From Candidatus Saccharimonadota bacterium (GTDB taxonomy: Bacteria; Patescibacteriota; Saccharimonadia; Saccharimonadales; Saccharimonadaceae), in assembly GCA_017613135.1 (NCBI GenBank), contig JAGAEN010000005.1:1-49782 (forward strand): a stretch of DNA of 49,782 nucleotides. The letters are read 5' to 3'. The translations under genes were made by a program, and so were the position numbers. Below are positions 8,458 to 17,247 of the stretch, piece after piece. Every line of letters starts with the position of its first letter. Position 1 is the first letter of the stretch. A model generated the notes under the pieces. The model searched no databases. It saw only the letters and a program-made list of their open reading frames with translations, and had not been told where the DNA came from.

Positions 8458-8515
8458 AGCCGAAGGCGTGACTGGTTTCCCCCTGTCATGTACTTTAACA
8501 AGGAGGGAAAAACGA

Positions 8516-10678
8516 ATGATTGTCTACTTAGCGTCTTTTGTGGTCATCGCTGTGGCTTTTTTCCTGGTAGCGAGAAACTTCAAAGATCTCAGAAACCATG
8601 ACGAAGGCACAGACGACATGAAAGAACTAGCGGGCATCATTAGGGCAGGAGCGAAAACATTCTTAGAGCGTGAATATCGTATCATTATTCCGACAGTTCT
8701 GGTTGTCGCTTTAATGTATTCGTTATTCCGTGAGGCGTGGTCTGGTTTGACCTTTATCTTCGGGTCCCTAATGAGCATCGCAGCCGTGGAAATCGGCATG
8801 AGGGGTGGCACGTATGCCAACGTACGTACCACTAATGCAGCACGGGTGACTGGAGCAATGAGTAGAACGATGCGAATTGCTCTGCTCGGAGGTTCCCTTA
8901 GCGGGTTCACAGTGCCAGCATTTGGACTTTGTGGATTCTTGATTGTTTGGCTTTTTTCCGGTGGCGCACATGCAAACGTAATCGGACAAGGCTTAATTCT
9001 TAAGAACCCCTGTAACGCAGTGACCGTACGGTTGATGACATATTCACTCGGTTGTTCCGTAGTGGCGATGTTTAACCGTGTGGCCGGAGGAAACTATACC
9101 AAGGCGGCTGACATTTCGGCGGACATCGTGGGCAAGAATATTTATAATATGCCCGAGGATGATTCGCGAATGCCAAACTCAATCGCAGATTTCATTGGTG
9201 ATTGCGTCAACGACATCGCTGGTAATATTTCCGACCTGCTAGAGAGTTTTGTGGCGACCCCGACGGCCTGTATCCTGATTGCGATGCAGCTTTATTCATC
9301 GAGTGTCGAAACGCTTAGCGCGGCAACGCTATTTCCGTTTCTTTTGGCTGGTGGCGGACTGCTCAGTAGCTTACTGGGCGTAAGCTTCGTCATCTTCAAG
9401 AATCGGAAACGCAAGATACTGATGATTAATAAGGATACTGGGGAATTCGAGATGGTGGAGTTTTCCCGTGAAGCGAAAAATCCTGGCGAAGAGTTAGATA
9501 TTGCGACCTACGTATCAGCTGGTCTGATGATGGTCGTGGCACTAATCGGCTCTTATTTCATTTTTAATGGAAAAGCTGGGTTTTCTGACTTCAAGGCGGG
9601 ATGGATTTCACCCTGGGTTGCTGCGCTACTTGGCATCGTCAGTTCAGTTGCAGTAGGTAAAATCACGGAATACTACACAAGCACCAAATTTAAACCGGTG
9701 CGCGAGCTTGCTACCATGGCTACCGAGGGCGAGGCCTTCGTCGTGACTATGGGGGATGCAATTGGCTCCCGTTCGGTTTTATTGCCGGCTCTCGTGATTG
9801 GTATTTCCATGATTGTGGCAGGTAATCTCTGCGGAACCTACGGCATCGCAATTGCTGCACTCGGAATGCTAAGCTTTGTAGGTACCACGGTCTCCATCGA
9901 TGCGTTTGGTCCGATTGCTGACAACGCTGGTGGCATCGCTGAGAGTTGTCATCTGGACCATGAAGTCCGTGAAATCACGGATGAGCTGGACGCAGTCGGC
10001 AACACGACTGCGGCCATCGGTAAAGGTAATGCCATCGGTTCGGCAGCCTTTGCCACAGTGGCACTAATCATGTCGTATATTGGCAGTTATCCTCAACCGG
10101 ATTACTCCAACCCGATGGTGATTGTTGCCATTATCGTAGGTGGTATTATTGGTGGCGCGTTGATTGAATACTTCACATCGCTCCTGACCAAAAATACCAT
10201 TAAATCGGCCAAACTAATGGCCGATGAGGGCATCCGGCAGCTTCAGATTCCTGGCGTACTTGAGGGCACCACGAAGCCTGATTACAATCGAGTAATTGGG
10301 ATGGCGGCAGACCAAGCATTGAAATACATGCTCGTACCTTCGGTACTAGCACTTGTTTCTCCGATTCTTTTCGGCATCCCATTCGGACCCGAAATGGTTT
10401 TGGGACTGCTTGGCGGCAGCACCATTATGGCTATTTCGCGTGCTATTTTCAATGGTAATTCTGGCGGTGCGTTTGACAACGCCAAGAAATTCATTGAATG
10501 CGGAATGCTAGAAGGTCACGGCAAGGGTTCACCTGCTCACAAAGCCGCCGTAGTTGGTGATACTGTGGGCGACACACGCAAAGACGTGGTCGGTGTAGCG
10601 CTGGACATTTTCATCAAGACGATGTCGACAGTGGCAAATACCCTAGCGCCAATTTTCTATAACTACCGGTTGTTCTAA
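8516..10678 (+). CDS. hppA: Membrane-bound ion-translocating pyrophosphatase, K+-dependent type
   Basis: 720 aa with about 16 hydrophobic segments. It hydrolyses cytoplasmic PPi and pumps H+ or Na+ outward. Seen: YTKAADISADIVGK, the acidic PEDDSRMPNSIADFIGD loop, DNAGGIAES, GNTTAAIGKG (about residue 495) and the C-terminal GDTVGDTRKDVVG. Ala and Gly in GNTTAAIG mark the K+-dependent subfamily (K+-independent enzymes have Lys and Thr there). The motif I loop is divergent (GDCVND instead of GDNVGD) but keeps its aspartates. The start is ATG 8516 behind AAGGAGGG; the longer frame from 8429 would overlap the promoter. H+ against Na+ specificity cannot be read safely. Confidence 0.95.
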   Translation: MIVYLASFVVIAVAFFLVARNFKDLRNHDEGTDDMKELAGIIRAGAKTFLEREYRIIIPTVLVVALMYSLFREAWSGLTFIFGSLMSIAAVEIGMRGGTYANVRTTNAARVTGAMSRTMRIALLGGSLSGFTVPAFGLCGFLIVWLFSGGAHANVIGQGLILKNPCNAVTVRLMTYSLGCSVVAMFNRVAGGNYTKAADISADIVGKNIYNMPEDDSRMPNSIADFIGDCVNDIAGNISDLLESFVATPTACILIAMQLYSSSVETLSAATLFPFLLAGGGLLSSLLGVSFVIFKNRKRKILMINKDTGEFEMVEFSREAKNPGEELDIATYVSAGLMMVVALIGSYFIFNGKAGFSDFKAGWISPWVAALLGIVSSVAVGKITEYYTSTKFKPVRELATMATEGEAFVVTMGDAIGSRSVLLPALVIGISMIVAGNLCGTYGIAIAALGMLSFVGTTVSIDAFGPIADNAGGIAESCHLDHEVREITDELDAVGNTTAAIGKGNAIGSAAFATVALIMSYIGSYPQPDYSNPMVIVAIIVGGIIGGALIEYFTSLLTKNTIKSAKLMADEGIRQLQIPGVLEGTTKPDYNRVIGMAADQALKYMLVPSVLALVSPILFGIPFGPEMVLGLLGGSTIMAISRAIFNGNSGGAFDNAKKFIECGMLEGHGKGSPAHKAAVVGDTVGDTRKDVVGVALDIFIKTMSTVANTLAPIFYNYRLF

Positions 10679-10688
10679 CCCCCTCCTT

Positions 10689-10717
10689 ATCCTCGGCCTT
10701 TTAGGTCGGGGATTTTT
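10689..10717 (+). terminator. Terminator of the pyrophosphatase gene
   Basis: ATCCTCGGCC-tttta-GGTCGGGGAT-TTTTC: 10-bp stem with G-U pairs, then a T-run, 11 nt after the stop. Confidence 0.8.
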
Positions 10718-10748
10718 CATGGTTTTTGTTTTGGTGTATAATAATAAT

Positions 10749-11705
10749 ATGAGCAAGAAATTTTTTAGTGATAAACAACTCAAAACTTTAACAGCTGAAG
10801 AGGTAATTGACAAACTTCAGCACGAAAACTATTCGCTACTTAAAACTCTCGGCGCGGAAAAACTGCGTAAAGAAATGGTGCCGGTGGGGAAGATTTGTAA
10901 TGCAGCGATTGATTACGTACTAGGCACGACTGGGCCGAAAAAGGATGCGGCTTCTCATTCGCATAATGCACGTAAAAAACTGGTCAAGAAGCTAAGTAAG
11001 TTGACGCCGGGTAGTTACGATGGTTTTCCGCACGACTCGAAAAATGGTTTGGTGATTGGATTTAATCATCCTTCGCTTGGTGAAATCGCGCGAATTCTAA
11101 TGATGAAAATGGACGTGATGGGCGATAAGCCGATGCTTTTTCCGGTGAATTTGCCGTGGTATGAGGCATTGGCGCCGGACTATGACCGGATTTTGAAACT
11201 GGGTATTATTATTACGCCTACCATTACACCAGCGACTTGGCACAAGATGAATCTTGAGAAAGGGACTTTATTATATGATGAAGGGAGCCGACTAAAGCGG
11301 GATTTTCGTGATTTATACACCAAATTATCACACGACACAATAAAAGATGGCGGAGTAATCTTTGTGGCGCCTTCGGCCACAAGGCAGGCGACAGTGTTTA
11401 AGACCAAGGATGTTTATGATAAGAAGGAGCCAATCATCCCGACGATGTCTGTCTTGGCTCTAGAGCTTTATAAAGATCCGGAAATGAACTGCGATTTCTT
11501 GCCGATGGCAGTTTTGCCACCTGAAGGATATAAGCGAGGTCTTAATTTTCGTAAACACTACAAATTAATTCCAGGCGAATTGATGACGGCGAAAGAAATT
11601 CGCAAAAAATATTTCAAAACTAAAAACCCAGAGAGGCTCGAAGGGTTTGATTATGATTTCCACATGAAAATTGCCGAAAAATTGCCAAAGAAATTTTGGT
11701 ATTAA
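10749..11705 (+). CDS. Acyltransferase-like protein of unknown specificity
   Basis: 318 aa, no signal peptide or membrane segment. NHPSLGEIAR (about residue 111) looks like the HX4D/E motif of PlsC-type glycerolipid acyltransferases, and GGVIFVAPSATRQ may stand for the FPEGTRS block. PMAVLPPEGY resembles the later block. The match is to spacing and a few residues only, so the activity is inferred. The start is ATG 10749, 6 nt after TATAAT (10737-10742), giving a leaderless mRNA; the longer frame from 10719 would begin before the promoter. Confidence 0.6.
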   Translation: MSKKFFSDKQLKTLTAEEVIDKLQHENYSLLKTLGAEKLRKEMVPVGKICNAAIDYVLGTTGPKKDAASHSHNARKKLVKKLSKLTPGSYDGFPHDSKNGLVIGFNHPSLGEIARILMMKMDVMGDKPMLFPVNLPWYEALAPDYDRILKLGIIITPTITPATWHKMNLEKGTLLYDEGSRLKRDFRDLYTKLSHDTIKDGGVIFVAPSATRQATVFKTKDVYDKKEPIIPTMSVLALELYKDPEMNCDFLPMAVLPPEGYKRGLNFRKHYKLIPGELMTAKEIRKKYFKTKNPERLEGFDYDFHMKIAEKLPKKFWY

Positions 11706-11726
11706 TGTGCTATAATCATAAGCAGA

Positions 11727-13469
11727 ATGAATGACGAACCATATTTTTATCATCCTTTGGAGAACATCGAGGATATCGATGAATTTGAAGCGGCGGTAGA
11801 AAGGACGCAGTTCAATAAGGCGCTCTCACCAGAACGGCCTTATACCTATTGGACGCTTGAATTATACGACCAGGAGAATGGTATTCGCGGTGGTGGTGGT
11901 TTGGGGGTTCTCGCGGCCGACACTCGGCGAGTGGCAGAGCAGATGGGCGTGCCGTTTGTTTTGATTACGCCATTTTATCCGAGTGAAAGCAAACAGGTAA
12001 TGCAGAATGGCCATGTGTCTGACGAGCACTTGCCGGTAGATTACCACGATTTTGGCTTTCGGCTAGTAGATAATGTCTATGTGAAATGCTGCGGAAATCT
12101 GTGTAAACTTGATGTAGTTGAAAAGAGATTTAGAAACACGCGGATTGTCTGTGTGACAGAGCCGAATTTTGGCGAATTATATTCTGGGATGAGCGGGTCG
12201 GACCACCGGCTTTATCAGGAAGTGTCACTTGGGTTTGGCGGATATGCGGCTTTGAAACTACTGGGGTTGAAGCCCGCAATTATGCAGCTAAATGAGGTTG
12301 CAACTTTCTTTGCGGCTTTAGCGCGACTAGATGAATTAGCAAGCAACGGGATGGATTTTTATGAGGCGGTAGTTTATACGAGGAAGCATACTTTGTATAC
12401 TAATCATACTTTGGTGCAGGCGGCGGAAGCGGAGTTTTCGGAAGAACAATTTGAGAGATTTGTTTACCCTAATTTGAAGTCGCCAGCAGTAAAAAAATGG
12501 ATGCGGGATAAATTTGAAAATGGACGACTTAAGCTATCTTCGGTAACGATTGAGATTGCGGAGCTTCGAAGCGGAGTATCAAAACTTCACGCAAGAGTAG
12601 CGAATTACCGGGATATTTCAGGCAATAAGGTGAAGTTTCGGGCAGTGACTAATGGGGTTGATTTAGAGAAGTGGGTGCTCCCTGAAATCTTGACTTTTTA
12701 CCGTAAGTATGATATAATAGATAATATAGGGTTACCAACCCCCGGCTTTCGAGATGCTCTGGAAAACCTTTCTTCTGAAAAGATTCGAGAATTTAAACGC
12801 GCGGGGCGGGAAATTCTGAATTCGGTACTTGCCGACCGTCCAGATCAAAATGGGCAAATTTTGCATTTTAGTGACGAGGATTTTATTTTCGATTTTAAAC
12901 GACGGTTTGTGGATTATAAACGGCCGGATTTGGCATTTCGTGATCTTAATAGGCTTAAGAAAATCTTGAAAGAACGCGACGCACATTACATCATCGCTGG
13001 GCGGATTCATACTGGTGATAGTGTGATGGGGGCGAAGCTCGATAAGTTGCTTGCTGATGTTGAGAGCGATGAATTTTTGAATACCCACGTGCATTATTTA
13101 GCAAATTATGACGAGGAATTGGCCTTTGGGCTGTCATGTGGGTCAAATGTGGCGATTAATGTGCCGATTGTCGGACTTGAGGCTTGTGGGACTTCGTGGA
13201 TGAAGGATGTGGCGAATTTAAATCTTTTGATTTCGACACACGATGGCGGGGTGGCGGATGTGTCGGCAGAAAATTATCTCAATGTGCACGGTGTAAATGA
13301 GGATGAGGAGCTTGAGGAACTTTATCGCCGGATGGAAGAAGCGATTTCGGCGTGGGAAAATGATTTTGATTTGGAATTCTTGCTTCAAAAACAACTTGCT
13401 GCTTTCTTGCCCGTAATTTCCGGCGCAAGAATGATGAAAGATTATCTTGACTATTTGTTTCCGGCGTGA
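11727..13469 (+). CDS. Short alpha-glucan phosphorylase-like enzyme (GT35)
   Basis: 580 aa. It keeps the phosphorylase landmarks: GGGGLGVLAADTRRVAEQMG near the N-terminus (usual GGLGVLAGD), TNHTLVQAAEAEF, FKRRFVDYKRPDL (usual RxxxYKR, phosphate site) and EACGTSWMKDVAN (usual EASGTSxMK, where Lys carries PLP). Family members usually have 650-850 residues, so this is a compact form. It would release glucose-1-phosphate from alpha-glucan using phosphate. An insertion-like, less conserved stretch lies near residues 325-375. A TATAAT with TGC sits 10 nt upstream of the start. Confidence 0.85.
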   Translation: MNDEPYFYHPLENIEDIDEFEAAVERTQFNKALSPERPYTYWTLELYDQENGIRGGGGLGVLAADTRRVAEQMGVPFVLITPFYPSESKQVMQNGHVSDEHLPVDYHDFGFRLVDNVYVKCCGNLCKLDVVEKRFRNTRIVCVTEPNFGELYSGMSGSDHRLYQEVSLGFGGYAALKLLGLKPAIMQLNEVATFFAALARLDELASNGMDFYEAVVYTRKHTLYTNHTLVQAAEAEFSEEQFERFVYPNLKSPAVKKWMRDKFENGRLKLSSVTIEIAELRSGVSKLHARVANYRDISGNKVKFRAVTNGVDLEKWVLPEILTFYRKYDIIDNIGLPTPGFRDALENLSSEKIREFKRAGREILNSVLADRPDQNGQILHFSDEDFIFDFKRRFVDYKRPDLAFRDLNRLKKILKERDAHYIIAGRIHTGDSVMGAKLDKLLADVESDEFLNTHVHYLANYDEELAFGLSCGSNVAINVPIVGLEACGTSWMKDVANLNLLISTHDGGVADVSAENYLNVHGVNEDEELEELYRRMEEAISAWENDFDLEFLLQKQLAAFLPVISGARMMKDYLDYLFPA

Positions 13470-13481
13470 TAAAATCTTGAC

Positions 13482-13504
13482 AAGTCTGGTATCAGACTTT
13501 TTTG
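13482..13504 (+). terminator. Hairpin with T-run between the GT35 gene and secE
   Basis: AAGTCTG-gtat-CAGACTTTTTTT. It can terminate the phosphorylase transcript. A -10-like TGATAAAAT (hexamer 13470-13475) would also place a transcription start at its first bases, making it the 5' end hairpin of the secE mRNA. Confidence 0.75.
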
Positions 13505-13519
13505 ATGTAAAGGAGTGAA

Positions 13520-13909
13520 ATGGCAAAACCGAAAATCACCAGAATTAAAGCCGGTGAATCCTCAAAAAAAGAAGAGGAGCAGGCGCCGATTACTCGTAAA
13601 AAAGTGGTCGTGAAAGACAAAAAGCAAGATAAAATTAAAGCCAAAGAGGCAAGAAAAGCCGAAAGACAGGCGAAAAAAGCGGAAAAAGCCGCTGAGAATA
13701 AAAAAATATTTATTCTATTTCGGCCGTTTGTGGCGTTATTTAGATATTTGCGCGACTCGTGGCACGAAATTCGCCAAGTACGGTGGCCAAATCGCAAGGC
13801 AACCTGGAAAATGGTGCTAGCGGTGCTGGCATACACGGCATTATTTGTAATATTAATTTCGCTACTTGATTTATTCTTCAGGTGGCTGTTTGGTTTAATT
13901 TTAGGATAA
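13520..13909 (+). CDS. secE: Preprotein translocase subunit SecE with long basic N-terminal tail
   Basis: 129 aa. The C-terminal 60 residues are classic single-helix SecE: FRYLRDSWHEIRQVRWPNRKATW followed by one membrane helix. About 70 residues before that are almost all K, E, A and R and probably form a charged helix in the cytoplasm; most single-helix SecE proteins have about 60-70 residues in total. SecE clamps SecY in the Sec channel. The start has AAAGGAGTG upstream. The secE-nusG-rplK order is the usual bacterial one. Confidence 0.92.
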   Translation: MAKPKITRIKAGESSKKEEEQAPITRKKVVVKDKKQDKIKAKEARKAERQAKKAEKAAENKKIFILFRPFVALFRYLRDSWHEIRQVRWPNRKATWKMVLAVLAYTALFVILISLLDLFFRWLFGLILG

Positions 13910-13922
13910 AGAAAGGAAAGAT

Positions 13923-14468
13923 ATGGCAGTAAACCGTTATGACGCAACTCGCTCGTGGTACGCGATTTCAACTTACAGCGGCTATGAGGATAAGGTGGCG
14001 GATTCCATCAACCAGAGGGTAAATACCGTGGAGATGGCGGACAAAATTTTTGAAGCGATTGTGCCAAAAGAAAAGCAAATCGAAATCAAAAACGGCAAGC
14101 GCAAAGTAGTAGATCGCAAGATTTTGCAAGGCTATGTGCTAGTCGATATGAAACTCTCGGATGAAACTTGGTATATTATTAGAAACACACCGGGTGTGAC
14201 TGGATTTATCGGCACTGGTACGCAACCGACGCCGGTTTCAGAAAAGGAAATTGCGAAAATCAAGAAGCGGATGGGCGTAGAAGACCCGAAGTTCTCGGTG
14301 AAATATGAAATTGGCGAAGTGGTGTCAATCACCGATGGGCCATTCAAGGGCTTTGATGGCACAGTGTCGGAAATTGACGCGGCGAAAGGCAAACTCAAAG
14401 TGATGGTTTCGATGTTTGGCCGCGAAACGCCTGTCGAGCTCGACGCTTTACAAGTAAAACAATTGTGA
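13923..14468 (+). CDS. nusG: Transcription termination/antitermination factor NusG
   Basis: 181 aa. The NGN domain (SWYAISTYSGYEDKVADSI ... LQGYVLVDM ... NTPGVTGFIG) is followed by a KOW domain (VSITDGPFKGFDGTV). It binds RNA polymerase at the clamp and couples it to Rho or the ribosome. It is 13 nt after secE with GAAAGGAAAG before the start. Its TGA stop is part of the extended -10 of rplK. Confidence 0.97.
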   Translation: MAVNRYDATRSWYAISTYSGYEDKVADSINQRVNTVEMADKIFEAIVPKEKQIEIKNGKRKVVDRKILQGYVLVDMKLSDETWYIIRNTPGVTGFIGTGTQPTPVSEKEIAKIKKRMGVEDPKFSVKYEIGEVVSITDGPFKGFDGTVSEIDAAKGKLKVMVSMFGRETPVELDALQVKQL

Positions 14469-14474
14469 TATAAT
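14466..14474 (+). promoter_or_regulatory. Extended -10 of rplK overlapping the nusG stop codon
   Basis: TGATATAAT: the TGA is the nusG stop and the hexamer is at 14469-14474. rplK begins at 14506 after a short leader with GAAAGG. Confidence 0.6.
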
Positions 14475-14505
14475 AATATACGTTACGCACTAGAAAGGTA
14501 ATTTT

Positions 14506-14934
14506 ATGGCAGAAAAGAAAGTGATTGGAAATTTGAAGCTACGGATTCCGGGCGGCAAAGCCACTGCGGGACCTCCGGTAGGTTCAACCCTTGGTCAATG
14601 GGGTCTTAATATGATGGATTTCATTAATCCATTTAACGAGAAGACCAAAGAGTTTATGGGTAAAAACGTGATTGTGCATATTCGCGTGTTTGAAGATCGA
14701 ACTTTTGACTGGACTTGCCTTGGGCAACCAGTAGATGATTTGATTCGCGAAGCGATTAAAATCGAAAAGGGTTCGGGCAAGCCAAACGTGGATAAGGTTG
14801 GCAAAATCACCCGTGCACAGCTCGAAGAAATCGCCAAAAAGAAGATGGACCAACTCAATGCTAATGATCTCGATGCTGCAGTGAAGGTTGTCGCTGGCAC
14901 CGCTCGGTCAATGGGCGTGGAAGTAGTTGACTAA
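14506..14934 (+). CDS. rplK: 50S ribosomal protein L11
   Basis: 142 aa, full length. The N-terminal domain has KLRIPGGKATAGPPVGSTLGQWGLNMMDF, including the proline switch that contacts the GTPase centre; the C-terminal domain has IARxLEEIAKKKM and GTARSMGVEV. It is followed by a terminator, so L11 and L1 are not in one transcript here, unlike in many bacteria. Confidence 0.97.
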   Translation: MAEKKVIGNLKLRIPGGKATAGPPVGSTLGQWGLNMMDFINPFNEKTKEFMGKNVIVHIRVFEDRTFDWTCLGQPVDDLIREAIKIEKGSGKPNVDKVGKITRAQLEEIAKKKMDQLNANDLDAAVKVVAGTARSMGVEVVD

Positions 14935-14945
14935 GTCGCTGTTTT

Positions 14946-14974
14946 AAAACAGGCCGCGGGGAGCCTGTTTTTTG
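14946..14974 (+). terminator. Terminator of rplK
   Basis: AAACAGGC-cgcgggga-GCCTGTTTTTTG: 8-bp stem and T-run, 12 nt after the stop. Confidence 0.88.
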
Positions 14975-15009
14975 TATCTGATAATACTTGATTTTTGTAA
15001 AAAGTATGC

Positions 15010-15015
15010 TATAAT
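15010..15015 (+). promoter_or_regulatory. Promoter of the small hypothetical gene at 15063
   Basis: TGCTATAAT with TTGATT about 16 nt upstream. A 40-nt leader follows that ends in AGGGGGA before the ATG. Confidence 0.6.
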
Positions 15016-15062
15016 TAGTAATGGTTAGTCCTGAAAAAATATAGTTAGGGGGAAAAGTAACT

Positions 15063-15512
15063 ATGGCAACTTATAGTAGGACACGACGGGAAATGATAGA
15101 GAGAGCCATACGACTATGGCAAGTTCATGCCGAATCATACCGGACTTTACCACTCCAATACCAATTTCTTTTGGCGGAGAAGAGGCGTCTTCACATCACA
15201 CCACTTAATAAAATTAAGTTGAGTATGCTCGAAGACTATCCGGTGGTTCCATTTCTTACTATCCTTGACGAGCAATCGGCAAGAGTGAGACTTGAGGGCA
15301 TGAGCGATCTGGGTCTTATTTTTCTCATTCAATGGATTGAAAACATGGTGAGTTGTAACCAATCGTATCGCACGTTGCGTAATCGCATCATCGATTATAA
15401 TTACGCGATCGAGCACCACAATTCGCCAGAATGCATTTTCGGTTTCGATCCTGAGTATGCAACTTGCTCGAGAAAAGTATCGACCGCCAAACGATACCCG
15501 TCACTAGACTAA
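15063..15512 (+). CDS. Hypothetical protein, monocistronic
   Basis: 149 aa, soluble, predicted largely helical and basic. I recognise no motif; there are four cysteines, but not in a zinc-binding spacing. It has its own promoter, a strong ribosome-binding site (AGGGGG) and its own terminator, so it is very likely a real, separately controlled gene placed between rplK and rplA, where most bacteria have no gene. Confidence 0.75.
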   Translation: MATYSRTRREMIERAIRLWQVHAESYRTLPLQYQFLLAEKRRLHITPLNKIKLSMLEDYPVVPFLTILDEQSARVRLEGMSDLGLIFLIQWIENMVSCNQSYRTLRNRIIDYNYAIEHHNSPECIFGFDPEYATCSRKVSTAKRYPSLD

Positions 15513-15517
15513 CCTTT

Positions 15518-15541
15518 TGGGGCCAGATGGCCCCATTTTTC
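15518..15541 (+). terminator. Terminator of the hypothetical gene
   Basis: GGGGCC-agat-GGCCCC-ATTTTTC: perfect 6-bp GC stem with a T-run, just after the stop. Confidence 0.9.
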
Positions 15542-15570
15542 TTGCATTTTTGGACCGTTTTTGGTATAAT
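15542..15570 (+). promoter_or_regulatory. Promoter of rplA
   Basis: TTGCAT (15542-15547), 17-nt spacer, TATAAT (15565-15570) with TGG before it. Confidence 0.7.
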
Positions 15571-15588
15571 ATACGAAACTATTTAATC

Positions 15589-15616
15589 GTGGGAGGGTTT
15601 GACCCGCTAGCACCAC
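15589..15616 (+). promoter_or_regulatory. Ribosomal protein L1 mRNA-binding leader
   Basis: GTGG-GAGGGTTTGACCC-gctagca-CCAC: an outer GTGG/CCAC stem around GAGGG/GACCC with the asymmetric internal loop typical of L1 autoregulatory sites, which mimic the 23S rRNA L1 stalk. It is 13 nt before the rplA start, so free L1 could block its own translation. Confidence 0.7.
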
Positions 15617-15628
15617 AGAAAGGTAAAT

Positions 15629-16615
15629 ATGGCAAAAGAAGCCAAAAAACTTGAAGAAATCAAGACCGAAGTAGCTGAAAAGGTTACTGAGGCAAAAGAA
15701 AATATTGAAGAAAAAGCTGCTGAGATTCGGGAGCAGCTCGAAGAAAAAGTTGCTGAAGTAAAAGAAGAAGTTGCAACTTTTGCAAAATCTGGTAAAAAAT
15801 CCAAGAAGCATATCGAAGAGGTGAAAGCCGAGGAAGCTCGTCAAGCTCGTAAAGAAGAACGCAAGGCCGAAGAGGCTGCAGCTGCTGAGAAGCCAAAGGG
15901 TGCCAAACCAGTTACTCGCCCTAAGTTAGAGCGCCGTGGCAAGAAGTACCAGGAAGCTTATAAATTGATTGAAAAAGGGAAGAATTACTCGCTTAAAGAA
16001 GCAGTGGAGCTCGCTATTAAAACTAGCCCGGTGAAGTTTGATGCCGCGCTTGAAGCGCACGTACGTCTTGGTGTAGACCCACGCCAGGCCGATCAAAACA
16101 TTCGTACTACAATTGTGCTTCCTAATGGTAGTGGTAAGACAGTGCGCGTAGCTGTGTTTGCACCACTTGATGTTTGTAAGGCCGCGAAGGCTGCTGGTGC
16201 CGATATCGCCGAAGATGAAGAATTCTTGAAACAACTTGATAAAGGCGTGATTGATTTTGATGTTCTTATTTCTACTCCGACTTATATGCCAAAGCTTGGT
16301 AAATATGCTCGTCTCCTTGGCCCGAAAGGTTTGATGCCAAATCCAAAGGCTGGCACCGTGACGATGGATGTTGAAAAAGCGGTAAAGGAATCTAAGGCTG
16401 GTAAGGTAGAATATCGTGTAGATAAGCAATCGATTGTGCATATTGGTCTTGGTAAAGTTTCGTTTGGCGCCGATAAATTGCTCGAAAACGCCAATACTTT
16501 CTTTGAATCATTGAGGGCACAGAAGCCAGCTTCTCTCAAAGGTACCTACGTAAAGTCGGTCTTCATCACCACTACGATGGGCCCGTCGATCTCGGTAGAG
16601 AATCTGTATAATTAG
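15629..16615 (+). CDS. rplA: 50S ribosomal protein L1 with a 100-residue charged N-terminal extension
   Basis: 328 aa; L1 usually has about 230. The L1 fold starts near residue 101 ([20 protein letters not shown]) and is complete to the end, with [10 protein letters not shown] and the C-terminal [10 protein letters not shown]. Residues 1-100 are a K/E/A-rich helix with heptad-like spacing, then a K/R/A stretch. The start at 15629 has AGAAAGG upstream, and no later start is preceded by a ribosome-binding site. Several CPR ribosomal proteins carry such tails; the function is unknown. Confidence 0.93.
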   Translation: MAKEAKKLEEIKTEVAEKVTEAKENIEEKAAEIREQLEEKVAEVKEEVATFAKSGKKSKKHIEEVKAEEARQARKEERKAEEAAAAEKPKGAKPVTRPKLERRGKKYQEAYKLIEKGKNYSLKEAVELAIKTSPVKFDAALEAHVRLGVDPRQADQNIRTTIVLPNGSGKTVRVAVFAPLDVCKAAKAAGADIAEDEEFLKQLDKGVIDFDVLISTPTYMPKLGKYARLLGPKGLMPNPKAGTVTMDVEKAVKESKAGKVEYRVDKQSIVHIGLGKVSFGADKLLENANTFFESLRAQKPASLKGTYVKSVFITTTMGPSISVENLYN

Positions 16616-16638
16616 CATTTTTGTGTTATAATATCCTT

Positions 16639-17214
16639 ATGGATATAAATATAGATTTATCAAGATTACAAATTCCAGAAATCGTAGTCATGGCGATTGC
16701 TGGGTTACTATTACTTTTTATGGGTTACCGGATTAAGAAGGTTGGGTTCTTTATCATCTGGTTTTTGATTGGGTTTAATTTGATGGGGATATTGATGCCA
16801 GCAATTAATAGCGTGGCGCCAGAAGCAGTGAGAACGAGTGATTTGTGGCAAAATTTATTGCCAATCGCTGGTGGGCTACTTCTTGCGATGCTTGGGTTTA
16901 CTATTGAAAAAATTTGCGTCGGTGGCATAGTGTTTGGGTTGACATTAATGATTACTTCACAATATTTTGGTACTGATATTCAGACTTTGGTAATTGGCGC
17001 AATTATCGGTGTGGTGCTGGCTGGTGTAGCAGTGATGTTAATGAAGCCGGCTATCATTGTGGCTTCCTCTTTGATGGGTGGATATGTGTTGACGCTTACA
17101 ATTTTAACTTTATTTAAAGATATTAATGCAGCGACCTATTATTTTCCTTTGCTGATTGGGATTTCAGCGGTAGGTATTATTACGCAATTTATGACAACAA
17201 AGCGGATATCTTGA
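16639..17214 (+). CDS. Polytopic membrane protein, DUF4203/TMEM198-like
   Basis: 191 aa with seven hydrophobic segments and glycine-rich helices (IAGLLLLFMGYRIKK, IIGVVLAGVAVMLMKP). The repeated helix-glycine pattern resembles the DUF4203/TM7SF3 domain, of unknown function. The start is ATG 16639, exactly 6 nt after TGTTATAAT (16627-16632); the frame from 16621 would start inside the promoter. Leaderless single gene lying between rplA and the rplJ leader. Confidence 0.7.
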   Translation: MDINIDLSRLQIPEIVVMAIAGLLLLFMGYRIKKVGFFIIWFLIGFNLMGILMPAINSVAPEAVRTSDLWQNLLPIAGGLLLAMLGFTIEKICVGGIVFGLTLMITSQYFGTDIQTLVIGAIIGVVLAGVAVMLMKPAIIVASSLMGGYVLTLTILTLFKDINAATYYFPLLIGISAVGIITQFMTTKRIS

Positions 17215-17234
17215 TTTTTAATTTAAGCTGTGAT

Positions 17235-17240
17235 ATAATA
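17235..17240 (+). promoter_or_regulatory. Promoter -10 of rplJ-rplL
   Basis: TGATATAAT, hexamer 17235-17240, just upstream of the L10 leader. Confidence 0.65.
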
Positions 17241-17247
17241 GAGAAAG

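Noticed and set aside
12712-12720. TGATATAAT inside the GT35 gene
   Set aside because: It matches the extended -10, but no start codon or small gene follows at a sensible distance; treated as chance or as codons for Asp-Ile-Ile.
15063-15512. Hypothetical gene as a zinc-ribbon ribosomal protein
   Set aside because: The cysteines are not spaced as CxxC pairs and no ribosomal family motif is visible.
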